Positions 8,302 through 16,915 of a DNA stretch of 64,000 bases are shown one piece after another. The notes beneath the pieces were generated by a model. That model was not told where the DNA came from and made no database searches. It saw nothing but the letters and a program-made list of their open reading frames with translations. Source of the DNA: Oligoflexus sp. (GTDB lineage: Bacteria > Bdellovibrionota_B > Oligoflexia > Oligoflexales > Oligoflexaceae). Within the stretch, counting starts at the first letter, position 1. Each line of letters opens with the position of its first letter. Location of the stretch: the NCBI RefSeq assembly GCF_035712445.1, contig NZ_DASTAT010000055.1:47392-111391 (forward strand). The letters run 5' to 3'. The position numbers and the translations under genes were made by a program.

Positions 8302-8748
8302 ATGAAAATCGTTCAATCCGCTCTACTGGCCCTTATGTTCTTTGGTCCTGCCGTGATCAGCAGCTCGGCACAAGCACAATCGTTCGACTGCTATGCAACG
8401 CAAAATGAATCGGAAGAAGCCGCCTGCGCTCTTCTCGGAACCGCACGCCTGGCTTTCAATGCCTTGAGTGATCTGGATTCCAATGCCGATGTGCAGAACG
8501 CCCGTCGCTATGCGCGAAACATCATCACCGGCAGCAACACCCTCGGCGAACTGCTTTACAGCTCGGCCTCGGACACTGCGGTTTTGAACCAACTCGATAA
8601 ACTCAGGACCCTCGTGCTGCAGCTCGACGCCACCAAGCGCAAGCTTGAAAACCGTTATCCGAACAATAACGAGCTGAGCACGCGTTTGACTCGCGTTCGT
8701 ACAACTTACTACTATCTGGAAGGCTTGCTTCTTCCAGTTGAAGAGTGA
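8302..8748 (+). CDS. small exported hypothetical protein, 148 aa
   Basis: A classical Sec signal peptide (KIVQSALLALMFFGPAVISS, cleavage after AQA about residue 25) precedes a helical mature protein of about 120 residues with two cysteines (in DCYATQ and AACALLG) that may form a disulfide. Residues 85-148 are a charged helical region (LDKLRTLVLQLDATKRKLENR) with coiled-coil character. GAGGA lies upstream of the ATG. Nothing here resembles a named domain that I recognise; a periplasmic location is the only firm inference. Confidence 0.7.
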   Translation: MKIVQSALLALMFFGPAVISSSAQAQSFDCYATQNESEEAACALLGTARLAFNALSDLDSNADVQNARRYARNIITGSNTLGELLYSSASDTAVLNQLDKLRTLVLQLDATKRKLENRYPNNNELSTRLTRVRTTYYYLEGLLLPVEE

Positions 8749-8935
8749 GTTTCGATAAGTATATTGAGAATCAGGGATCGCCTGCTAAATCACGAAGGTT
8801 GAGGAGCATTCCTTCGGGTGAGCCCCTGGTTCTCGCTTTACTCCATCCCCCCGTAATCCCCCGCTTTTTCCCAATTTCTCAAGTTTTCCACGCAAAGGTC
8901 CGATAAGACTAAGACCACACTGCCAGGAGTCAACC

Positions 8936-9733
8936 ATGCGACTGCGTTGGACTGAGCTTATTGTGTCTTTGAGCCTTTTCACGTTCTCCTGTTCAGGCGG
9001 GAATTTCAACGGCGGCTCCAGTCAAGGAGAAGCGCCGACAGCTGGCAGTATCTCCGGTTCGGAAAACTCGATACCCAACGGCGGCACCGCCGATGGCGAG
9101 CCCGCACCCTTGCCCCCGGTGGACAAGGTCGCCGAGCTGAAAGATAAATGCGCGAAGGCTCAGGAAGCCAGTTTCAAAATCGCGGAGCAAACTCTCAATT
9201 ATCCCGAACGAAAGACCTGCAGCTTTGGAATGAATTCCAATCTGGCCCGTAAGGACGCCTTTGTGCAGGCTTCCGAAGTCTCCCCAGGCACCCTGACTCT
9301 GCCGGCCGGTGAAATCTGTGCGATTGACATCGATTCGCCTGCGGATGCACGGCTTCATTACGATGACTTTCTCATCCTATCCATCGATCAGCGCATTGTC
9401 TTCATGAGCAACAGCGGTCTTCAAAATTATCTGGATGCGCCTCAGCAGGGCATACTCACCTGGGATTTCACCAAGGTCGTCGGTCAGCCCATCAAGAACT
9501 TCGAAGCGGCCTCGTACTGCCTCGGCAAAGGCAGCGCCTGCGTTCTTCCAGGTCATGACAAGGAAGGCCCGGTCGCCCTGCATCTGACCGCCAACGAGAT
9601 CGCGCCCATCGCCGCTTCGCTTTCGGGGAAAGCCTCGGTCTCCATGGACCTCACGGCGACCGGGGATAACGATGACACCGACTGCTATCACACAGCGCTG
9701 TCCGTCAAAGTCAAAATAAAATATCTTCCCTAA
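8936..9733 (+). CDS. lipoprotein of unknown function, 265 aa
   Basis: An N-terminal signal ends in the lipobox FTFSC with the lipidated Cys at residue 19, followed by a Gly/Ser-rich tether (about 20-55). The mature domain contains several cysteines (KTCSFG, EICAID, SYCLGKGSACVLPG, DTDCYHT) and alternating hydrophobic patterns typical of a beta-sandwich. I recognise no family. It is convergent with nothing and is followed 39 bases later by a small gene on the same strand, with which it may be co-transcribed. Confidence 0.7.
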   Translation: MRLRWTELIVSLSLFTFSCSGGNFNGGSSQGEAPTAGSISGSENSIPNGGTADGEPAPLPPVDKVAELKDKCAKAQEASFKIAEQTLNYPERKTCSFGMNSNLARKDAFVQASEVSPGTLTLPAGEICAIDIDSPADARLHYDDFLILSIDQRIVFMSNSGLQNYLDAPQQGILTWDFTKVVGQPIKNFEAASYCLGKGSACVLPGHDKEGPVALHLTANEIAPIAASLSGKASVSMDLTATGDNDDTDCYHTALSVKVKIKYLP

Positions 9734-9771
9734 TGCGTTCGATAGAAACGCCTAAGACAAGGAGCTGCCTC

Positions 9772-9915
9772 ATGCTGCTGGAAATCGATTTTGCCAAGAA
9801 AAAGAAAAAACCGGCGCCACCCGCGGCTATCGTCATGCCGCTCTATCCGGGGCTGCCCGAGCCGCAAGCGAAGAAGAAGAAAAAAGATGTCGAGCATCTG
9901 ACGCTTTCGATCTAG
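9772..9915 (+). CDS. very small lysine-rich protein, 47 aa
   Basis: AAGGAG is seven bases before the ATG at 9772, and a strong terminator follows the stop. The protein has two Lys runs (AKKKKKPAPP and AKKKKKDVEH) flanking a hydrophobic Pro-rich centre, VMPLYPGLPEP. The near-exact repetition of the KKKKK block suggests a nucleic-acid or membrane-surface binding peptide, but that is inference. The ribosome-binding site plus terminator make it likely to be expressed. Confidence 0.5.
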   Translation: MLLEIDFAKKKKKPAPPAAIVMPLYPGLPEPQAKKKKKDVEHLTLSI

Positions 9916-9955
9916 AGGCCTAATCTTTCCCAACGAAATACTCAAATCAGCCAGC

Positions 9956-9985
9956 CAGGACGAACCTTTCGTCCTGTATTTTTTT
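9956..9985 (+). terminator. Rho-independent terminator
   Basis: A perfect nine-base stem (CAGGACGAA at 9956-9964, TTCGTCCTG at 9968-9976) with a three-base loop is followed by TATTTTTTT. It ends the transcript of the lipoprotein/small Lys-rich gene pair, before the 555-residue gene begins at 10081. Confidence 0.8.
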
Positions 9986-10080
9986 GGGCAAACCCCCGGT
10001 CTTTTGCCAGGATTTCCCGGGCCGGGGCGGCCGCCGCTCCCACACTCCGAAACAGAGCGTTACGGAGTCAGGAGACAGGC

Positions 10081-11748
10081 ATGCCCATCAAAATCGGCTT
10101 CATCAACTTCACCGCGCTCGATGCGCCAGCGCCTACGGAATATGCCGCCTATAAGAAACTGGCCCGCATTCTGGAACCTCATGGTCATGTGAAATCGCTC
10201 GCTGAATCGCATCCTCCCATGCCGCCCATAAGATTCGAACCGCCGGCGCTGAACCGCACGCCAGACACGCGCCTTTATAAATTGGCCGCGGAACTCGCCC
10301 CCTGGATGGATGAGTTCCATCACCGCGTTCTGGATCGCGCCCGGATTCACGAGCGGCTCAAGATGATCGAGCGCACGCGCTTTCAGAATGATCTGGCGGA
10401 AATCAAATACTATCGGCAGGTGGATCGCCTGCACGCCTGGATCACCGAGCTTCTTTTCGAACGCATATACCAGCGTGTGGGCCGCAATCTTCAGATGTTC
10501 GACAAGGTCGCGCAACGCGAGTGGCAGGACCTCAAACACTGGCATGAGGTGCATAAGGAGCAGAGGCTGAAAGAGGCGAAAGCCTATCCTGAGCTGCATA
10601 AAAAAGAGCTGGTCCATCCCTATCGCTTTGAAATCAAGCTTCCCAATGATAAAAAAGCCGTGGAATTGGGCGAGGAACACATCCTAAAGGAAAGGCACAT
10701 CGTCCAGGAGGCCCGCCTGCATGCGCATCAGCTGCGGCTTGTTCTGCATGACATCATCTTTGATGAGGTCAAGCAGGAGCTGAAGCGCCAGTACATGAAC
10801 CGTCGCGATCATTATGAGCAGCAGGGCCGCTGGCACATGCATGATGTCCTGCGCGCCTTTGATAAGGCCTGGATGCATGCCTGGGACAGCCGTGACACCT
10901 TCCGTGAGCTGGTCCGCCGCGGCATCTTCAAACAGGCCGAGCTTTATCCGAAACTTTTCAAGCAAAGTCTGGTGGATCTCTGGGAAACGGAAATACGCGA
11001 GCCCAATGAAAAGAATCATCATCAGAAGTTTCAGGTTCATCTGGATGCCGAGCGCCGGCAGCAGAAATTGGTCCAGCTTGAAACCGAAGCTGGGCGCAAA
11101 CTGCTCAAAACCAACAAGGTCGAACTGGAAAACTATCGCCAGGTCAGCAGCGAGCATATCGAAGTGGTGCAGGATGATAGCCAATGGCAAAAGCACGTCC
11201 TGGTGGAACGCAGGGATCAAAAGAACCTGGAAAGCCGGGAACACGTGAATGATGCCAAACGGGTGGAAAGCCAGGGCTACCAGCTGCTGGCCGGTCGCAT
11301 GGTTCCGCAGCCGCGCTTTGGCATTGATGCCGACATCGTTACGCAGGTGCCGCTCGCTTTGGGCGTCAACGGGGACCCCCGCGCGCCTGAGCACGTCGTG
11401 CCCACACCGATTCGCATGATTCCCGCGGAGCAGAAAAAGAACTGGCAGAAGATTCATGCTGAGGCGGAAGAGGAGCTGCGCGGGGTTTTGTCGAGCGACA
11501 TCAGCGGCTGGCATGAAAAGACTCAAGGCATTCGGCAAAACCTCGCGGCCCTTGATTATGCCGAGCAGTCCACGCGGGAAGTCCAAAGGCCCGAGCCCCA
11601 GACCCTGGGCGATATTCCCGGGCGCGAGGATACCGTAAAGGCCAGCGCTCGACTGGAATCCGTTGCGGAATCACGGACGGCTCTTTCCACGGATGCCCAA
11701 GCGGATCTCCCGAGTCCTGGCCCGAAGAAAGACCAAAAGGCGTCGTAG
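10081..11748 (+). CDS. orphan 555-aa charged protein with a 120-residue tandem duplication
   Basis: A soluble, very charged and His-rich protein with no signal, membrane helix or domain that I recognise. Two units occur exactly 120 residues apart without gaps: FDK at 140-142 and 260-262, YP.L.K..LV at 169-178 and 289-298, and EI..PN.K at 184-191 and 304-311. Repeat boundaries are roughly 86-205 and 206-325. Residues 326-400 are a long charged helix and the C-terminal 120 residues are Pro/Glu-rich and probably disordered. The start at 10081 follows GGAGT.AGGAG-like sequence. It sits alone between a terminator and convergent genes. Helical-repeat scaffolding is plausible; no function is assigned. 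Confidence 0.75.
   Translation: MPIKIGFINFTALDAPAPTEYAAYKKLARILEPHGHVKSLAESHPPMPPIRFEPPALNRTPDTRLYKLAAELAPWMDEFHHRVLDRARIHERLKMIERTRFQNDLAEIKYYRQVDRLHAWITELLFERIYQRVGRNLQMFDKVAQREWQDLKHWHEVHKEQRLKEAKAYPELHKKELVHPYRFEIKLPNDKKAVELGEEHILKERHIVQEARLHAHQLRLVLHDIIFDEVKQELKRQYMNRRDHYEQQGRWHMHDVLRAFDKAWMHAWDSRDTFRELVRRGIFKQAELYPKLFKQSLVDLWETEIREPNEKNHHQKFQVHLDAERRQQKLVQLETEAGRKLLKTNKVELENYRQVSSEHIEVVQDDSQWQKHVLVERRDQKNLESREHVNDAKRVESQGYQLLAGRMVPQPRFGIDADIVTQVPLALGVNGDPRAPEHVVPTPIRMIPAEQKKNWQKIHAEAEEELRGVLSSDISGWHEKTQGIRQNLAALDYAEQSTREVQRPEPQTLGDIPGREDTVKASARLESVAESRTALSTDAQADLPSPGPKKDQKAS
10336..11055 (+). repeat. protein-level tandem repeat of two 120-codon units
   Basis: Codons 86-205 and 206-325 of the 555-residue gene encode diverged copies aligned by a constant 120-residue offset. 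The shared motif is FDK-x5-W, then YPxLxK, then EIxxPNxK. At DNA level the copies no longer look alike, so the duplication is old. Confidence 0.6.
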
Positions 11749-11791
11749 TCGTCTGTTCGTGTCCAGCCGCGGAGTTTAAGGATAAAAGGAT

Positions 11792-12481
11792 TCAGGCGAC
11801 CAAGGCTTTTTTTACGATCTGGACCAGCATATCGTGGTCATAGGGCTTCAGGACCCAACCCTGAACGCCCAGAGTCTTGGCTTTCTTCAGCACACCGACT
11901 TCGCGCACTGACGTCAGCATCACCACCGGCAGGTCCTTCCGCTGCAAACGTCCGCGAATGATCGCCAGCATCTCCAGACCGTCCATATTGGGCATTTCCA
12001 CGTCGCTGATCACAAGGTCGGCCCGACCACCATTCTGCAGAAAACGAATCGCCTGGGCGGCATCTGCGGCCTCCACAACGTCGAATCCGCTTTTGCTCAA
12101 AAGGCTTCGGGTGACACTGCGCACACTGGGGGAATCATCGACGATAAGAACCGTGCGGCGACCCACTCCGGCGTCGGCCAGACGATCTTCGGCTTTGTGA
12201 AAACCGCCTTTTTCAGCCATATCGTAATAACTTTCGGCGGCTTTCTTATCCACGGGCACACCCGGAGCGCCATTTTCATAGATGACGCCAAGGTAAAGGG
12301 CCGCGACCGGATCACCGGCCTTGGCGGATTGCGCATAGAGTTTCGCAGCCTCGGCGGGACTGGCCTGCGGTATCAAACCCAATTCATTGAGCATGGCCAG
12401 GGCGCTTTGAGATTCCAGATTGCCGTTTTTGGCTTCCGCCTGCAATTCTTCGATTGGTCTTTTGGTATACTCCTGACCCAT
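11792..12481 (-). CDS. Sel1-repeat / response-regulator receiver fusion
   Basis: A 229-residue protein with two Sel1-like repeats (about 15-100, with the typical spacing of AKLYAQSAKAGDPVAALYLGVIYENG) followed by a CheY-type receiver domain (about 108-229). The receiver keeps the acidic pair D115/D116, phospho-acceptor D160 in ISDVEMPNMDG, the Thr/Ser of VVMLTS and the Lys of VLKPYD, so it should be phosphorylated. Sel1 repeats are protein-binding superhelices. The arrangement is the reverse of the usual receiver-first order and has no DNA-binding output, so signalling is probably by protein contact. GGAGGG precedes the ATG. No kinase is adjacent. Confidence 0.85.
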   Translation of the reverse strand: MGQEYTKRPIEELQAEAKNGNLESQSALAMLNELGLIPQASPAEAAKLYAQSAKAGDPVAALYLGVIYENGAPGVPVDKKAAESYYDMAEKGGFHKAEDRLADAGVGRRTVLIVDDSPSVRSVTRSLLSKSGFDVVEAADAAQAIRFLQNGGRADLVISDVEMPNMDGLEMLAIIRGRLQRKDLPVVMLTSVREVGVLKKAKTLGVQGWVLKPYDHDMLVQIVKKALVA

Positions 12482-12585
12482 GAGCTTTGCCCTCCAGCCC
12501 CGCCATCGACAGGACCCGAGCCGGCCTTGAGGCGCTCAGCCCGTCGCGCCTTATTTTCCCTTAGAAAACGGAGTCTTACAAGGAT

Positions 12586-13386
12586 TCAGGAGGCCTCCCG
12601 GCAGAATTCCTTGAGCACCTTGACCAGCTGAATTTCATGCCCGACATGAATTTCATGACTGGCGCCTTTGATTTCCTGAAGGGACGAACCGGGCACGAGC
12701 TTATGCATGCGCCGCGTGTTGGAATGGGGAACAAGGCCATCCAAGGATCCGTAAACGAAAAGAATGGGCACGTCCCCCTCTTTCAGGCGTCCCCGTATGG
12801 TGAAGCGTGCGGCCGCGACCAGCTGCTTCAGCACGGATTCCATAGGCAGCCCCTCCTCCTCGCGAATCGCAGCCCATTTCTGCAAAATTTCCGGGCCACG
12901 GACTTTGGCCACGGCCGAAGGTATGGTGCGAGCCAGAAGAGCCTCATGCAATTGCCCGCGAATCCGTCCGATCACAATATCCTTGATCGCCAGGGGATCC
13001 AGGCGAAAGCCCGGGTAGTCCGCGCTCGATGCATTGGCAATCACGAGGGAACGGCAGCGCGCGGCATGGCGGGAGCCGAGACGCAAAGCCACCATCCCAC
13101 CCAAAGAAAGTCCAAACACATGTGCGCTTTTTATTTTCAGATGATCCAGAAGGGCGACGCAATCGTCGGCGAGATCATCCATGCTATCCGTCCACGCCAT
13201 GGGCAGACTGGTGCGGCCGAGACCGCGCATATCCATCTGAATCACTTTAAAGGATTTGGCGAGCCGCTGTTCAAATCCCAGCCAGTATCGGGAGGAACGG
13301 CCGAGTCCCCGCAGCATCAGCAGCGGCTCACCCTTGCCCATGGTTTCATAATGAATCTGACCGGACTCTCTTTTTAAAAAAGCCAT
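12586..13386 (-). CDS. alpha/beta hydrolase
   Basis: A 266-residue cytosolic hydrolase similar in layout to 3-oxoadipate enol-lactonase and epoxide-hydrolase-like enzymes: LLMLRGLGRSSRYW oxyanion region, DMRGLGRTS, nucleophile elbow GLSLGG, acid in VYGSLDGLVP and His in GASHEIHVG. A complete triad is seen. GGAGG stands close to the ATG at 13386. The gene stands alone between the Sel1-receiver gene and rarD. Substrate cannot be deduced. Confidence 0.85.
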   Translation of the reverse strand: MAFLKRESGQIHYETMGKGEPLLMLRGLGRSSRYWLGFEQRLAKSFKVIQMDMRGLGRTSLPMAWTDSMDDLADDCVALLDHLKIKSAHVFGLSLGGMVALRLGSRHAARCRSLVIANASSADYPGFRLDPLAIKDIVIGRIRGQLHEALLARTIPSAVAKVRGPEILQKWAAIREEEGLPMESVLKQLVAAARFTIRGRLKEGDVPILFVYGSLDGLVPHSNTRRMHKLVPGSSLQEIKGASHEIHVGHEIQLVKVLKEFCREAS

Positions 13387-13456
13387 AAAGCCTCCGGGAC
13401 GAACTTATCTCTTTGGGAGCAGTTTAACCCAGGAGGCTGATTGCACAAGAAAAATT

Positions 13457-14374
13457 TCAGAGAAGGGCTGCCTTTCGCCGCTTTTGGCGATAAAGCAGCA
13501 GCTGCTCCACACTCAGGCCGAGGAGCGAGATCCAGATGAGTCCAAAGCTCAGCATGCGATGCGAATCAAAGGGTTCGTTATAAAGAACGACGGCGCAGAG
13601 CAGCTGCAGGGTCGGCGCGATATACTGGAAAAACCCTAGGGTCGAGTAAGGCAAAAGCCGGGCCGCAATCCCGAAGGCAAAGAGCGGAATGAGTGTGATG
13701 ATGCCGCTTAAAAAGAATAACGCATGCTCGCCAGCGGAAAGGTCGGTGTAAAAATGCGTTCCGGGATAGTGGCGATGGATAAGAAAAAAGGCGATGGGCA
13801 GCATCAGAACAGTTTCCAAACCCAGGGAAAACGCAGCATGCAGCGGCAGAAGTTTCTTCACCATCCCATAGAAGGCGAAACTGCCGGCCAGGATCAAAGA
13901 GATCCAGGGCACCTCACCATGCCCCAGGACGAGAATGGCCACAGCCAGCAAAGCCAGGGCAAAAGCCATCCAGCGGACGATGCTCAAACGCTCTTTAAAG
14001 AAGAAAATCCCGATCATGATATTGCCGAGCGGATTCAGATAGTACCCAAGGCTCGCTTCCACGATGCGGCTCTGCGTGACCGCCCAGATATAGGTGAACC
14101 AGTTGATGGAAATCAGAAGGGTCGCGACCACGATCAGCACGAGCCTTTTTCTATCGCGCAGGAATTGCAGCTGACCACGGACAAAGGCCCGATAGAGAAG
14201 GCCCAGGGCGACGAGGATACCGCACGACCACGCCACCCGGAAGCCGAGCATGGCCTCGGCCGGAAACCGCAGCAGCTGCTTCCAGAAAATCGGCGTGATG
14301 CCCCAACTCACATAAGCGATGATTGCGTAAATACTGCCTGCAAAGCTGCTCCGCGCTGCTGCCGTTTCCGTCAT
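13457..14374 (-). CDS. rarD: RarD-type EamA transporter
   Basis: About 305 residues with ten predicted membrane helices and the RarD opening GSIYAIIAYVSWGITPIFWK. RarD belongs to the drug/metabolite transporter superfamily; substrates are not firmly known. Start codon ATG 14374 overlaps the stop of the upstream alarmone synthetase gene (ATGA), which rejects the longer frame from 14422. The two genes are therefore translationally coupled. Membrane segments are evenly spaced, and the second EamA half begins near residue 155 (WISLILAGSFAFYGMVKK). It is probably intact. Confidence 0.85.
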   Translation of the reverse strand: MTETAAARSSFAGSIYAIIAYVSWGITPIFWKQLLRFPAEAMLGFRVAWSCGILVALGLLYRAFVRGQLQFLRDRKRLVLIVVATLLISINWFTYIWAVTQSRIVEASLGYYLNPLGNIMIGIFFFKERLSIVRWMAFALALLAVAILVLGHGEVPWISLILAGSFAFYGMVKKLLPLHAAFSLGLETVLMLPIAFFLIHRHYPGTHFYTDLSAGEHALFFLSGIITLIPLFAFGIAARLLPYSTLGFFQYIAPTLQLLCAVVLYNEPFDSHRMLSFGLIWISLLGLSVEQLLLYRQKRRKAALL

Positions 14375-15468
14375 TCCATGCCGTCCTGAAAGTTCTTCAT
14401 AAAGAGGCGCGCCACCCGCCATGCTTCATCTTCGTTTTGGGGATAATCGAGCAGTTGGTAGAAGGCCTTGAGCTTTTCCAGACGGTGCAGTTCCAGAGTC
14501 GCGCTGCGGAAGACCTGCCAAAGGGCCAAAAGCAAAAGGGTATAGCCGCGCGGCAGGCTTTCAAAGTCCTGACCGTGAAAGCCCCAGGCTTCGCGGGTGA
14601 AAGCAAAGTACCTTTGCATGAAATTTTCAAGCTGCGGCATGAAATCCTGCAAAGCCGCGCTCAGGCTGTCCTTGTTCTGCAGTCCGGCCGCGTTCAGCAT
14701 GCGGATCAGGTAATCGGGAAAAAAGACCTGTGCCCCCATGCTTTTTTTCAGAGCCTGGGCCAGGCGCTGGTCCGCGCTCAACACAGCCGACGTTTCGACC
14801 AGCGTTTCAAGGCTCAGAACATCCCAGGGCAAATCCAGAGGACGGCCTTCCAAACCGGAATGCAGATCCCGCGCGTAACTTTCCATCGTCTTGCGCAGCT
14901 CGACGAATTCCGCATCCGCGATCTCAAGCAGCCCGGCCAGGCGGGAAAAGCGCCGGCGCACGGGCTGCGGCACGGCTTCCGGATATTTGTAACCCAGATC
15001 GTGTTCAATCTCGGCCCAGGCATGCTGGAGTATCGTTCGAATCTGGATCTCAAAGGGAAACTTCGCGATCAGCTCATCCCCGGGGGCCGAAAGACGGCAG
15101 ACATAGTGCAGCGAACGATAACCGAAGCGACTCGGGTCTTCCTGGAGGCGCTTATCAATCGACTTCTCCCAGTCCACCGCGAAATGCTTTTCGATCAGAT
15201 GCGCAACGCTTTCGATATTGTCTTCGAAATAAGTGACCACCCGCAGGCCGATCACGTCGGTGATATCATCGAGGCTTTTATAGATGCGATCCGGTCGCGA
15301 GGCCTTCTGCACGAGGCTGGCAGCGGTTTTGACTCGGGAACTGATGTCGTGGACGGGTATACCGCTTTCATCGAGCAGACGACTGAGCCGCCGCTGCAGC
15401 TCGACCGCCTGCTGCTCAAGCCCCGGCCGGTAGCGGTGGTAGGCGTCGATGAGTTTTTGATCTTGCAT
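14371..15468 (-). CDS. RelA/SpoT-type (p)ppGpp synthetase without hydrolase domain
   Basis: A 365-residue protein with an N-terminal coiled-coil segment, a synthetase domain (about 50-215) and a 150-residue helical C-terminal extension. Synthetase motifs include DITDVIGLRVVTYF, FGYRSLHYVC and FEIQIRTILQHAWAEIEHDLGYK, the last holding the catalytic Glu/Gln pattern. There is no HD hydrolase or TGS/ACT region, so it resembles a small alarmone synthetase with an added C-terminal module. GGGAGAG five bases before ATG 15468 fixes the start. It is followed without gap by rarD. Expected activity is transfer of pyrophosphate from ATP to GTP/GDP. Confidence 0.85.
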   Translation of the reverse strand: MQDQKLIDAYHRYRPGLEQQAVELQRRLSRLLDESGIPVHDISSRVKTAASLVQKASRPDRIYKSLDDITDVIGLRVVTYFEDNIESVAHLIEKHFAVDWEKSIDKRLQEDPSRFGYRSLHYVCRLSAPGDELIAKFPFEIQIRTILQHAWAEIEHDLGYKYPEAVPQPVRRRFSRLAGLLEIADAEFVELRKTMESYARDLHSGLEGRPLDLPWDVLSLETLVETSAVLSADQRLAQALKKSMGAQVFFPDYLIRMLNAAGLQNKDSLSAALQDFMPQLENFMQRYFAFTREAWGFHGQDFESLPRGYTLLLLALWQVFRSATLELHRLEKLKAFYQLLDYPQNEDEAWRVARLFMKNFQDGME

Positions 15469-15554
15469 AGGGACTCTCCCAGCTGACCTTGCGTACTTCA
15501 GGTGCTTGATTAGATAGTATGGATGGACTCCGAAGGCAACGCCAACATTCAGAC

Positions 15555-15586
15555 AAAAAAAAGCCCGCCCCCGAGAAGGGGCAGGC
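15555..15586 (-). terminator. Rho-independent terminator on the minus strand
   Basis: Read on the minus strand, GCCTGCCCC, a short loop and GGGGCGGGC form a nine-base GC stem immediately followed by eight T residues (complement of 15555-15562). It ends the transcript of the lipoprotein gene at 15606-16592 before the alarmone synthetase promoter. Confidence 0.85.
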
Positions 15587-15605
15587 CCGAGAGGGTATAA
15601 ATGCA

Positions 15606-16592
15606 TCAGTGGCTCGTGAAAACGACGTCAACGTTGAAGTATTGATAGCTTGGGCCTGGGCCCTGCAGAAGCAGCAGCATGTTGGGGTTGTCGTGCATCT
15701 GGTCCGGCCCTTCCAAAACTTCGTCCCCGCTGCGGGTTGCAAACCCACCATACTGTTTCCGTTCGGCGCGGAAGGGCTCGAAGTCCGATTTTTCGTCCAC
15801 AGTCTGGCTCGGCCTCAGCTGGAACAGGGCCTCGGCCTCGTCGAAGGTCAGGCTGGAGTTGTAGGCATCCTTCACCAGCATATATTGAATGGACCCCAGG
15901 GCAATTCCATTGCAGGTCGGTGATCCGTCATCACCGATTTTGATGGTCTTCAGACAGTCCAGGTGAAAAACGAACTGCCCGGCTCCCATGGCCGTCAAAC
16001 CCACGAATTCAGTTTTCCGAATCCGAAAACCAGGGGCCTCCTGCCCTTCCATCCCGGCAGCCAGAAGGGTTTTGCTGCCTTCACTCGGGGCCGCATCGCT
16101 GCGACTCACCGTGAAATAAACATTTTCCGCGAGCGAAGGCGTGCTGGAAAGCTGATGATCGACATGCACATCGAGCGATTCCAGCGAACCATCCACGGCT
16201 TTGAAGCGGAGCGTATCGCCCGTCTTCCAATCACTTTGCGCCGAGGCGCTATGAAAAACCCGGTCCCCTATCTGAAGTTCCTGAATCGCCACGCGACAAC
16301 CGATGGCCTCATCGGACAGCGTGATCCTGTTATCCTGGAAGGTTTGTTCGATCTGCCCTGTGCAGTTCACCAGGGCGAATTTTCCGCTCGCAGCGCTGAG
16401 GCCGTCTTCCAACTTTAAAAAGGCTTTGACGGTATGTTCGGGCGCCAGCCGCGTATCGGTTTCCTGTTCGTCCTTGTCTCCTTCTTCCTTATCCATGTTC
16501 TTCAGCGCCTCGGGGTCCACGCCACAGCCCACCATCAGCTCCAGCAGCGGCACACCCAGCAGAGCACTCAGTTTGTGGAACATCGGACGCAT
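15606..16592 (-). CDS. lipoprotein of unknown function, 328 aa
   Basis: The signal peptide ends in LMVGC, a lipobox with lipidated Cys at about residue 23, followed by an acidic Asp/Glu-rich tether. The mature 290 residues show alternating beta-strand patterns and four spaced cysteines (VNCTG, IGCRV, LDCLK, PTCNG). GGAG lies eight bases before ATG 16592. I recognise no family. A strong terminator follows 20 bases after the stop, so it is a single-gene transcript. Confidence 0.72.
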   Translation of the reverse strand: MRPMFHKLSALLGVPLLELMVGCGVDPEALKNMDKEEGDKDEQETDTRLAPEHTVKAFLKLEDGLSAASGKFALVNCTGQIEQTFQDNRITLSDEAIGCRVAIQELQIGDRVFHSASAQSDWKTGDTLRFKAVDGSLESLDVHVDHQLSSTPSLAENVYFTVSRSDAAPSEGSKTLLAAGMEGQEAPGFRIRKTEFVGLTAMGAGQFVFHLDCLKTIKIGDDGSPTCNGIALGSIQYMLVKDAYNSSLTFDEAEALFQLRPSQTVDEKSDFEPFRAERKQYGGFATRSGDEVLEGPDQMHDNPNMLLLLQGPGPSYQYFNVDVVFTSH

Positions 16593-16915
16593 GACGATGA
16601 CTCCGGTGAAAGCGCCTCACTTGAGACTTATGAATTCGATCGGGCCCCAAAGATGTCGTCTGAGTTCGGCATTTAACCCCCTGTATTGACGAGATTCCAG
16701 GACATCTTTTCAAAGGGGTAAGACGAAGACCCTTGGGTGAAAAGCTGGATTCTGCCCTCGGGAAAACATCCCAATCCCCCGCCCCTTCTTTCTTACCGGA
16801 ATAAAAGTCACGGCGCGCTGTCCCTGTATTCACTCACAAAGATCAGCTGAGGTTTATGCCGAGGGCCCCGGGTCCGAGAGTTTTTACGTCTGACACTTTT
16901 GAGGAGTTTGTGTTC

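Noticed and set aside
10684-11586. A 300-codon minus-strand frame within the repeat protein
   Set aside because: It is a shadow of the 555-residue gene, which has the better start and internal repeats.
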